Assembly (NCBI GenBank): GCA_026785985.1
Contig: JAJAYX010000700.1
Location: forward strand, 1-8,175
Length of the DNA: 8,175 bases
Direction of reading: 5' to 3'
From: Rudanella sp.
GTDB lineage: Bacteria > Bacteroidota > Bacteroidia > Cytophagales > Spirosomataceae
The notes under the pieces were generated by a model. That model was not told the origin of the DNA. It was given only the letters and a program-made list of their open reading frames with translations, and made no database searches. Below, piece by piece: positions 1 through 5,040 of this stretch; position 1 is the stretch's first letter, and every line of letters begins with the position of its first letter. The position numbers and the translations under genes were made by a program.

Positions 1-290
1 ACGACGTTGATTACAAACGCGAAACACCCTACCCACTGGGCTTCGACCGATATACCCGGCAGACCTTCGCCAACAAAGATTTTGCCCTGAATGCCATTGA
101 TTATCTGGCTGACTCAGAAGGGGTTATCGAAGCCCGCGCCCGCCAAATCACGCTCCGTTCCTTAGATAAAATCCGGCTACAAAACGAGCGTACCGGCTGG
201 CAACTGCTCAACCTGTTTGGCCCTGTGGCCTTGGTCGGGTTGATTGGCGTGGCCTGGCAGTGGGGCCGGAAACGGCGGTACGGAAAGTGA
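1..290 (+). CDS. gldG: GldG family protein, C-terminal fragment (gliding motility ABC transporter auxiliary subunit)
   Basis: The frame is open from base 3 to the TGA at 288-290, giving the last 95 residues; the gene begins outside the window. The fragment has the GldG ending: a soluble stretch containing ALNAIDYLADSEG, then the SLDKIRLQNERTGWQ region, then one membrane helix (about NLFGPVALVGLIGVAWQW) and a short basic tail, RKRRYGK. In flavobacteria GldG works with GldA (ATPase) and GldF (permease) as an ABC transporter needed for gliding. In Cytophagales the same family is often just called a Gldg-family ABC-2 component. The gene converges on the DUF3575 gene with only 10 bases between the stops and no obvious terminator. 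The family call is from remembered C-terminal motifs; the precise role in this organism is inference. Confidence 0.85.
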   Translation, partial: DVDYKRETPYPLGFDRYTRQTFANKDFALNAIDYLADSEGVIEARARQITLRSLDKIRLQNERTGWQLLNLFGPVALVGLIGVAWQWGRKRRYGK

Positions 291-300
291 GGAAAGGGCC

Positions 301-1017
301 TCAGAAACTGTATGCCAATGCCAGTCCAAAGGCCCGAACGCCGTAGTAAAGACCATCTAAATTCACCGTAATCAGGGGCAGAGCCAACGTTGATTGCACT
401 GTGTAGAGCGGCAGTTTGGCATTGTCGATGTCATTTTTCAGCTTCACTTTATCGGCGGGTTTCAGGCTGGGCCACAGGGGGTCTTCGCCCTTGAAAACGG
501 CTTTTATGTTAGTGCCGTAGAACGGACCCAACAGCCACAAATCAAGCCCGACCCGCTTGCCAAACAGCCACTGATAACCGAGCAATACCCCGGCCCCACC
601 TGCGTTGAAACTGGCTTTCAGGTTGGCCCGGTGCAGAATCCCGTCGCTGGGCGTATAGGTATAATCCTGATCGATGTCCATTTTGATGTACCGTGCAAAC
701 GGGGCCACATACCAGCCCGTTGGCGCATGACCAGCCAGGTAAAATCGATATTCGAGTGTGCCAATACTTTTGGTAAACAGCGTGCTGTTGATAGCCCGGT
801 TCGCATCCTGATTGTCGCCGTACAAATTCAGCAGCGTTTGTTTGAAGGGCAACGGCGCGTTGGGCGAATGACTGGCCGACAGTGTAATGGAGCTATGCCG
901 ATTCAGAACCCGCTCATATTGAGCGGTGTAGCTTTTGATGACCACCCCCGACAGGTTAAATTTAACAACGGTACGGTTGGTGAGGACTTGTGCCTGAGCA
1001 GTTGCCATAATGCACAA
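301..1017 (-). CDS. DUF3575 family outer-membrane protein, 5' end unclear
   Basis: This encodes about 235 residues with the DUF3575 pattern: VVKFNLSGVVIKSYTAQYER near the start, then the LPFK segment, EYRFYL, GWYVAPFARY, LGYQWLFGKRVGLDLWLLGP and a C-terminal strand ending in phenylalanine (YSF), as outer-membrane barrels do. Function is unknown; location is inferred to be the outer membrane. The start is a problem. The frame opens after a TAA at 1035-1033, and the only starts are TTG at 1017 or ATG at 1008. These leave just MATAQAQ of what looks like a signal peptide with its cleavage site. In-frame codons upstream read NNYLSLCIMATAQAQ, a good hydrophobic core, but they have no start codon before the stop. 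The gene follows the other barrel gene by 15 bases or less, so co-transcription and coupled translation are likely. A lost start or an error near 1033 is possible. Confidence 0.8.
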   Translation of the reverse strand: MCIMATAQAQVLTNRTVVKFNLSGVVIKSYTAQYERVLNRHSSITLSASHSPNAPLPFKQTLLNLYGDNQDANRAINSTLFTKSIGTLEYRFYLAGHAPTGWYVAPFARYIKMDIDQDYTYTPSDGILHRANLKASFNAGGAGVLLGYQWLFGKRVGLDLWLLGPFYGTNIKAVFKGEDPLWPSLKPADKVKLKNDIDNAKLPLYTVQSTLALPLITVNLDGLYYGVRAFGLALAYSF

Positions 1018-1032
1018 GGAGAGGTAGTTGTT

Positions 1033-1677
1033 TTATTTCTTCCGCAGTTTATCGGTCAGTTTCTTCAGCGGGTAGGCGACATTGAGGCTCCAGACCCGGT
1101 TGTAGGTTTTCTCAATATTGGTCGTTTCGATATTGCTTAATCCGAGTTCACAGTTGAAAAATACCATCAGCCCTTTTTGCAATTGATACCCTCCCACAAA
1201 GGTCAAGCCGCTGTCGAAACGTTTATAACCCGCCAACTTGTCGAATGCCGGATAGGATTCACTACTTCTTGAATCCGTGTATTTGATTTTGCCCCACAAG
1301 CCTAAACCCAGATACGGGCCAAATCCGCCGAAAGCCATGCCTTTCCCGCTGGGCAGGTAGTGTTGATAAACAACCTGCACCGGGAGTTCGAGGTAGGCGA
1401 GCGATGACTTGGTTTTGCCCACCCCATCGTTAAACGTCCCGCCTTTGCCAATGAGTTGCAACCCGATGTGCAGTGCCAATGGACTTAAGTCGGGCAGTTC
1501 GGGGGCCGAAAATCCAACTAGAATAGGGAGCCGGGATGCGTTTTTCCCCGAACCGGCTATGCCCCCAACTACCAGAAGAGCACCCGCGTTAATGGCCGCT
1601 TGATTCTCTTGCTGATCAGTTGTCGGCGTAAACGCACCTTTACTGGTCTGCCGCCCTATCCACAGATCCCTGGGCAA
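1033..1677 (-). CDS. PorT-like outer-membrane beta-barrel protein, probably frameshifted near its 5' end
   Basis: The open frame gives 214 residues from a TTG at 1677, but this is not a convincing start. The mature part looks like a Bacteroidetes PorT-type barrel: INAGALLVVGG, LHIGLQLIGKGG, YLELPVQVVYQHYLP, GFGPYLGLGLWGKIKY, a strand SGLTFVGGYQLQKG, and a last strand RVWSLNVAYPLKK. No signal peptide is encoded in this frame, which is closed by a TAA at 1740-1738. A proper ATG with a signal peptide lies just upstream in another frame (see 1640-1795). One extra base, or two missing bases, between about 1643 and 1737 would explain this. The protein is therefore either a frameshifted pseudogene or a correct gene with a sequence error. 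It shares strand and direction with the following DUF3575 barrel gene. The substrate or partner of this barrel is unknown. Confidence 0.7.
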   Translation of the reverse strand: MPRDLWIGRQTSKGAFTPTTDQQENQAAINAGALLVVGGIAGSGKNASRLPILVGFSAPELPDLSPLALHIGLQLIGKGGTFNDGVGKTKSSLAYLELPVQVVYQHYLPSGKGMAFGGFGPYLGLGLWGKIKYTDSRSSESYPAFDKLAGYKRFDSGLTFVGGYQLQKGLMVFFNCELGLSNIETTNIEKTYNRVWSLNVAYPLKKLTDKLRKK

Positions 1678-1795
1678 AGAAGCTACGATTTTCTGAGGTG
1701 CAGGACCAGAAACTATAGGCAGACAAACAAAGGAGAATTATCTGAACCGTAACCAGACCCGTTTGTGCAGGCATTGTACATTTTTTCATAACCAT
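1640..1795 (-). other. Displaced signal-peptide segment of the 1033-1677 barrel gene
   Basis: From ATG at 1795 (or ATG at 1789, giving MKK) a 51-codon frame runs to a TAA at 1642-1640. It encodes a basic start (MVMKKC), a hydrophobic stretch (GLVTVQIILLCLSAYSF) and then SFFAQG, a typical signal-peptidase I site for this phylum. This is what the downstream barrel protein lacks. The two frames overlap between 1643 and 1737 and differ by a +1/-2 shift. I read it as the true 5' end of the barrel gene rather than as a separate small protein, although a short exported peptide cannot be excluded. No clear TAnnTTTG promoter is visible upstream. Confidence 0.6.
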
Positions 1796-1891
1796 AGCGA
1801 TCTAAGCGTTTGCCCGACTGGACACAACAAAACTCCACATCGTCAGGCCGTTACGGAATAGTTAATCCTAACGATTTTAGGCACTGGTACG

Positions 1892-1960
1892 TCAAACTAA
1901 CCCCTGCTCGCGCGCGAAGCTGCCTATAGTCAACGGGGGTGTCAATACCACGTTGGCGAA
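1892..1960 (-). pseudogene. Relic of the 3' end of a NarL/LuxR-type response regulator gene
   Basis: On the minus strand, codons ending at a TGA (1894-1892) read FAREQGLV-stop. The restored end of the response regulator at 2542-3154 reads the same. In these eight codons five differ in DNA, and every difference is synonymous (for example GCG/GCC, CGC/CGT, GAG/GAA, TTA/TTG, GTT/GTG). The stops differ too (TGA/TAG). This pattern indicates a shared coding origin rather than chance. Just upstream, GAC ACC CCC GTT (DTPV) matches the DTPV of the paralog but in a shifted frame, so the relic has its own one-base shift around 1921-1931. Nothing recognisable of the receiver domain remains. The remnant sits directly upstream of the toxin-antitoxin pair. 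Confidence 0.6.
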
Positions 1961-1987
1961 GGCAGCAGTACACAAGCGAATTATGCT

Positions 1988-1995
1988 TATATTTG
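1988..1995 (+). promoter_or_regulatory. Bacteroidetes -7 promoter element for the toxin-antitoxin pair
   Basis: TATATTTG matches the Bacteroidetes TAnnTTTG -7 consensus and ends 19 bases before the antitoxin ATG at 2015. No good TTG-type -33 element is seen at the usual 19-20 base distance. A short leader follows, with AGGAG at 2009-2013, only one base from the ATG. That is tighter than a standard Shine-Dalgarno spacing. Promoter function is inferred from the motif and position. Confidence 0.45.
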
Positions 1996-2014
1996 GTAGA
2001 AAAACCGCAGGAGT

Positions 2015-2254
2015 ATGGCCACCGCTGAATTGAAATCTATTCTGCATCAACAGATTGACCGCCTTCAAAATCCGCAGGATGTTCAGGATTTGCTGCTGAC
2101 CGTAAGCGAATTTGTCAGTCAGCGAACAGACATATTTATAGAGTCTCCAGAATTAATCACGCAATTGAACCGGGCGTTGCAAACAGTAAACACGGGTCAG
2201 CTAACACCCCATTCCGTTGTCGTTGCCGAAGCCAAGCAATGGATTACACAATAG
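2015..2254 (+). CDS. Antitoxin of a type II toxin-antitoxin pair (putative)
   Basis: This 79-residue acidic, helix-rich protein begins MATAELKSILHQQIDRLQ and ends with a LNRALQTVNTGQLTPHSVV segment followed by AEAKQWI. The pattern of a helix, then G-x-x-x-PH, then a terminal helix is common in small antitoxins encoded next to RelE/ParE toxins in Bacteroidetes. The last 16 bases overlap the toxin gene start (ATG at 2239), the classic translationally coupled layout of type II pairs, in which the antitoxin binds the toxin and often represses the operon. I see no clear helix-turn-helix or ribbon-helix-helix, so DNA binding and autoregulation are uncertain. The family assignment rests mainly on the neighbouring toxin. 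The gene seems intact and has a TATATTTG element upstream. Confidence 0.75.
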   Translation: MATAELKSILHQQIDRLQNPQDVQDLLLTVSEFVSQRTDIFIESPELITQLNRALQTVNTGQLTPHSVVVAEAKQWITQ

Positions 2255-2526
2255 TCTGGTCGGAAGAAGCCAAAGAAAATTATCGGCTCATCGCCCTGTA
2301 TCTGCTGGATGCCTTTGGCTTTGCCGTTGCCGACCGATTTACCGATACGATTGGCGACAAGCTGAAAATTCTGGAAAAAATGCCGTTCATTGGTCGACGG
2401 TTAGAGAGCCTGAGTGCTGTTCGTAAACTGCCTTTGCAGCCCTACAACATGATTTATTACACCGTTGCCGAACGGCAGGTGATCATCCTCAATCTCCTCG
2501 ATAATCGGCAGGGTTCACTTTTTTGA
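2239..2526 (+). CDS. RelE/ParE family toxin
   Basis: This 95-residue protein has the RelE/ParE fold signature: an N-terminal strand YTIVWSEEAKENYRLIALYL with the conserved W-S-x-x-A start, a long helix with FTDTIGDKLKILEKMP, the F/P-x-x-G-R-R-L turn (MPFIGRRLESL), then RKLPLQPYNMIYYTVAERQVIILNLLDNRQG as the core beta-sheet. RelE members cut mRNA on the ribosome and ParE members poison DNA gyrase; sequence alone does not say which applies. The ATG lies inside the antitoxin reading frame, so translation is probably coupled. The length is normal for the family and no disruption is visible. The gene converges on the response regulator gene, with about 15 bases between its stop and the regulator's restored stop. 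Confidence 0.88.
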   Translation: MDYTIVWSEEAKENYRLIALYLLDAFGFAVADRFTDTIGDKLKILEKMPFIGRRLESLSAVRKLPLQPYNMIYYTVAERQVIILNLLDNRQGSLF

Positions 2527-2541
2527 TTACGTTGTCGGCGG

Positions 2542-2594
2542 CTACACCAACCCCTGTTCACGGGCGAAATTGACTAAGCCAACGGGTGTCGGCC
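2542..2594 (-). other. Out-of-frame original 3' end of the response regulator gene
   Basis: Read one base over from the current frame, the strand encodes TPVGLVNFAREQGLV and a TAG at 2544-2542, the normal last helix of a NarL/LuxR DNA-binding domain. In the current frame the gene instead ends TRWLSQFRP at 2558. The simplest repair is one extra AC in the GACACCC at about 2590-2584, giving KTGADTPVGLV, which has the usual residue spacing after the KTG. The relic at 1892-1960 supports this repair, since its corresponding stretch has two more bases. Confidence 0.7.
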
Positions 2595-3154
2595 CCGGTT
2601 TTGCGGGCAATGTTGCGCCGGTGCGCGTTGATCGTGAACTCGCTCACAAACAATTGCTCGCTCATTTGCCGGGTAGTTAAACCACTAACCACCAGCCGAA
2701 TAATTTCAATTTCTCGTTTTGTTAGCTGGTATTTCCGGCTGAAATCATCGTCGGCAGCTTCGGCGGGAGCTATCTGCTTAGGGAACCAGGTCTGCCCTCC
2801 GGCAACAGCCAGTACGGCGGCTTTGAGAGTGGGAGCGTCGGTGGTTTTGTAGAGATACCCCGATGCGCCCAATGCTTGTACTTCGTTGATATAATGAGCC
2901 TGCGTGTAGCTGCTAAATACCAGTACTTTCAAGGCCGGATATCGCTGGTTCACGACTTTCAGGGCGGTTAGTCCGTCCATTTTGGGCATATTCAAGTCCA
3001 GTAACACCAGATCGACCGGGTGCGTATGCAAATAATCCAGCAACTGATAGCCGTTGCTGACGGGTGGCAACAACTCCACATCGGGCAACTCGGCCAGAAT
3101 ATGGTGGAGTCCGTCGAGCAGAAGCGGGTGGTCGTCGGCGAGCAGAATACGCAT
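2558..3154 (-). CDS. NarL/FixJ-type response regulator (receiver plus LuxR helix-turn-helix), C-terminus frameshifted
   Basis: This is a DNA-binding response regulator of 198 residues in the current frame. The receiver domain spans about residues 1-115. It has the acidic pair D7-D8 (ILLADDHP), phosphoacceptor D53 in LVLLDLNMPKMDG, the switch residue S81 (VFSS) and K103 (GYLYK). The LuxR helix-turn-helix covers about 144-188 (LTKREIEIIRLVVSGLTTRQMSEQLFVSEFTINAHRRNI). A partner histidine kinase would phosphorylate D53; none is in the window. The final dimerisation helix is missing because of a two-base loss near codon 190, replacing about 15 residues with TRWLSQFRP. The recognition helix is intact, so activity is uncertain. 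A small secreted-protein gene ends 22 bases upstream on the same strand and may share its transcript. A decayed paralogous 3' end lies at 1892-1960. Confidence 0.85.
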   Translation of the reverse strand: MRILLADDHPLLLDGLHHILAELPDVELLPPVSNGYQLLDYLHTHPVDLVLLDLNMPKMDGLTALKVVNQRYPALKVLVFSSYTQAHYINEVQALGASGYLYKTTDAPTLKAAVLAVAGGQTWFPKQIAPAEAADDDFSRKYQLTKREIEIIRLVVSGLTTRQMSEQLFVSEFTINAHRRNIARKTGADTRWLSQFRP

Positions 3155-3176
3155 GGCGGCAGGCTTGGTTGAAGGG

Positions 3177-3570
3177 TCATTTTTTGCCGGGTGGGGGCGT
3201 TGTTACGTTCATTTTGTAGATGACCGACCGGAATTGGCCATCGGTAATCTTGATACGGCTCCCGTTCAGGTTGTTAACCGCATCCCCCGAAAACGTCCCG
3301 GCCACAAGCCCGGCTGTTTCGTCGAATTGCGTCACCGTCAGGGTTCCGCTGCCTCCTCTGGCGGGGTCGGCTTCGGCCTCCATAACTCCATGCAACAGGT
3401 CGATTTGTCGTTGCTGTTCGAGTTGTTCTAACTGGCTTTGCTGTAAGGGCTTGTCGTTGTAGCCTTGCCCAGGCAGCGCGGCCCTCAGTCTCGGTATAGG
3501 GTTGAGCGTAACTGGCTAACGGCAGGAGAAGAACCAATAAAAGCTGGAGGAGGTACCGGTGCCGTTTCAT
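3177..3570 (-). pseudogene. Secreted protein with DUF6252-like C-terminus, split by a frameshift
   Basis: ATG at 3570 starts a clear signal peptide (MKRHRYLLQLLLVLLLPLAS, then YAQ), but that frame soon becomes arginine-rich and implausible. A second frame, open from 3515 to the TGA at 3179-3177, carries the believable body. It has a glutamine/glutamate-rich helix (QQSQLEQLEQQRQIDLL), then a short beta domain with GTLTVTQFDETAGLVAGTFSG and ITDGQFRSVIYKMN, then a PPPGKK tail. The VAGTFSG and ITDGQF elements resemble the DUF6252 family of Bacteroidetes, which are small exported or lipid-linked proteins of unknown function. The join needs one extra base or two missing bases somewhere in 3515-3276, most likely just after the cleavage site. 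Restored length would be about 130 residues. I cannot tell a mutation from a sequencing error. Confidence 0.65.
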
Positions 3571-3602
3571 TTTATGAGCATGAAGGGGGAAGGTTATTCA
3601 CC

Positions 3603-3633
3603 CTTAAATATCAGCTATTTCTCATAAAATCAA
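3603..3633 (-). promoter_or_regulatory. Possible promoter for the 3177-3570 gene
   Basis: On the minus strand, TTG (3633-3631) is followed after 20 bases by TATTTAAG (3610-3603). This fits the Bacteroidetes spacing and partly the TAnnTTTG -7 consensus (four of six defined bases). It lies about 33 bases before the ATG at 3570. The match is weak. Confidence 0.3.
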
Positions 3634-3664
3634 TTCTTTAGCCTATTACTTTTGACGGAATGGC

Positions 3665-3769
3665 AAGGAGCGATCTGTTTCCAAAAGAGGAAGAAGGGAA
3701 GCTGACGCACGTTTCATAGTTGCGTTAGGTCTCCCTTCTTCCTCCTTCCGCAACGGTGAACCGCTCCTT
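3665..3769. repeat. Large nested inverted repeat downstream of the VWA gene, possible terminator
   Basis: Three pairs of arms share nearly one centre, at about 3715-3717. The outer arm is AAGGAGCG at 3665-3672 with CGCTCCTT at 3762-3769. The middle arm is GAGGAAGAAGGGA at 3687-3699 with TCCCTTCTTCCTC at 3732-3744 (13 of 13 paired). The inner arm is ACGCA at 3705-3709 with TGCGT at 3721-3725. The right edge touches the VWA stop codon (3771-3769), so VWA mRNA would fold here at once. After the middle stem the minus-strand RNA has only a short CUUUU, a weak U-tract. The structure may be a terminator, an mRNA-stabilising hairpin or a small palindromic mobile element. Confidence 0.6.
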
Positions 3770-4872
3770 TATTTTATGTTCTTCCGCCGGTTGCGCTGGA
3801 AATCTTCAAACATCATGTTGCCCAGGCCCTGCAAGCCGCTGTAGTAGGCCCGGCCATTGTTCACCTTCGTAAACTCCTGCACAAACTGTTTCAGATACTG
3901 ATCCGTGGCAATCATAAACGTGGTAATCGGAATTTCCAGTCGGCGGGCCTGCGCTGCCAGGGTCAGGGTTTTGCTGACCACTTTCCGATCCAGCCCAAAC
4001 GAGTTTTTGTAGTACTTGATACCCTCTTTCAGACAGGTCGGTTTCCCGTCCGTAATCATGAAAATCTGCTTGTTTTTGTTTTTCCGCCGACGCAGCAGAT
4101 CCATCGCCAGTTCCAGCCCGGCCACGGTGTTAGTGTGATACGGGCCAACCTCTAAATACGGCAGATCTTTAGCCTGAATCTGCCAGGCATCGTTGCCAAA
4201 CACCACAATATCGAGCGTGTCTTTCGGGTATTTTTGTTTGATGAGTTCGACCAGCGCAAGGGCCACCTTTTTGGCGGGCGTAATCCGGTCTTCACCATAC
4301 AGAATCATCGAGTGACTAATGTCGATCATCAGCACCGTCGATGTCTGGGTTTTCTGCTCTTTCTGGGTCACTTCGAGGTCGCGCTCCGTCAGCGTAAAGT
4401 CGTCAACTCCGCTGTTAATCTGCGCGTTGCGAATCGACTCGGTCATCGAAATCTGTTCCAGCGAATCGCCGAATTGATAAGTCCGAATATCGCTGCTCAG
4501 TTCATCGCCAGTGCCTGTGTAGGGCGTGTTGTGGTTGCCACCGGCGTTGGAGCGTTTCAGTTTTCCGAAAATCTCGTCCAGGGCCGATTTCCGAATCGTC
4601 TGCTCACTTTTGGGGGTCATGCGAATTTGTCCCTCCGCATTTTCTTCGGTCAGGTAACCCTTATCTTTCAATTCCTGAAAGAAATCGCCCATACCGTATT
4701 TATCGTCGGTAAGGCCATATTGGCGGTCAAGTTGGTTCATCCAGGCCATCGACTGCTCTACATCACCCGACGTAATGAGCAGCAATTGCTGAAAAATGTT
4801 GAGCAACTGATCGAATTTATTGCCATCTTTTTGCTCAGGCGGCACATATTGAGAAAATTGAAAACCTTTCAT
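3769..4872 (-). CDS. von Willebrand factor A domain protein
   Basis: The 367-residue protein starts MKGFQFSQYVPPEQ at ATG 4872. An ATG further up (4923) would add 17 residues, but those codons run through a palindromic DNA repeat (4887-4906) and look non-coding, so I prefer 4872. The N-terminal 165 residues are helical and charged (DQLLNIFQQLLLITSGDVEQ, then WMNQLDRQYGL). The VWA domain covers about 175-365, with a complete metal-binding MIDAS: D184-I-S186-H-S188 (LMIDISHSM), T249 in HTNTV, and D275 in MITDGKP. No signal peptide or membrane helix is visible, so a cytoplasmic location is likely. VWA proteins of this type usually partner a MoxR- or magnesium-chelatase-like AAA ATPase; none is in the window. 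Next to moaD it stands divergently, so any molybdenum link is only positional. Confidence 0.85.
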   Translation of the reverse strand: MKGFQFSQYVPPEQKDGNKFDQLLNIFQQLLLITSGDVEQSMAWMNQLDRQYGLTDDKYGMGDFFQELKDKGYLTEENAEGQIRMTPKSEQTIRKSALDEIFGKLKRSNAGGNHNTPYTGTGDELSSDIRTYQFGDSLEQISMTESIRNAQINSGVDDFTLTERDLEVTQKEQKTQTSTVLMIDISHSMILYGEDRITPAKKVALALVELIKQKYPKDTLDIVVFGNDAWQIQAKDLPYLEVGPYHTNTVAGLELAMDLLRRRKNKNKQIFMITDGKPTCLKEGIKYYKNSFGLDRKVVSKTLTLAAQARRLEIPITTFMIATDQYLKQFVQEFTKVNNGRAYYSGLQGLGNMMFEDFQRNRRKNIK

Positions 4873-4886
4873 CGTATGATATGTAG

Positions 4887-4906
4887 AGACGCAACACGTT
4901 GCGTCT
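4887..4906. repeat. Palindromic repeat (GTAGAGACGCAAC-type) in the VWA leader
   Basis: AGACGCAAC at 4887-4895 pairs with GTTGCGTCT at 4898-4906 across a two-base spacer. The left flank reads GTAG (4883-4886), while the right flank has decayed to TTGT. From memory, GTAGAGACGCAA/TTGCGTCTCTAC-type palindromes occur as dispersed intergenic repeats in cyanobacteria and some Bacteroidetes. Membership in such a family is inference. It lies 15 bases upstream of the VWA start and would form a hairpin in that mRNA's leader. Confidence 0.6.
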
Positions 4907-4976
4907 TTGTTTGGCATCAGCAATTACCGGCAGAACAGCCCGTCAACTGGATTTGTTCGGCTGCTGGGTCTTATCT

Positions 4977-4984
4977 CAAATATA
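4977..4984 (-). promoter_or_regulatory. Candidate -7 element for the VWA gene
   Basis: The minus strand reads TATATTTG, a full match to the Bacteroidetes TAnnTTTG -7 consensus, about 105 bases before the VWA ATG at 4872. No good TTG -33 element is found 19-20 bases further upstream. If used, it gives a leader of roughly 95-100 bases that includes the palindrome at 4887-4906. Confidence 0.4.
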
Positions 4985-5040
4985 CGCAACAGAACCCTTG
5001 TCCCTTTTTTCCTCTCCTCCTTTCTTCGTTACTTTACCCC

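Noticed and set aside
394..1140. A 248-codon open frame on the plus strand opposite the DUF3575 gene
   Set aside because: Its composition is that of an antisense shadow; the minus strand gives a recognisable barrel protein.
1861..1890. Small inverted repeat CCTAA/TTAGG as a terminator or operator
   Set aside because: Only five base pairs, AT-rich, and likely by chance.
1843..1985. A short minus-strand open frame reading through the regulator relic (LRQRGIDTPVDYRQLRARAG)
   Set aside because: No ATG start, no known domain; the synonymous match of the neighbouring frame to FAREQGLV-stop explains the sequence better.
1899..2590. The two flanking similarities as phage-type attachment sites of an integrated element
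   Set aside because: There is no integrase or transposase between them, and the copies differ at many synonymous positions, which fits old paralogs better than recent recombination.
5030..5037. TACTTTAC just before moaD as a -7 promoter element
   Set aside because: It would start transcription at or after the moaD ATG and lacks the final G of TAnnTTTG.
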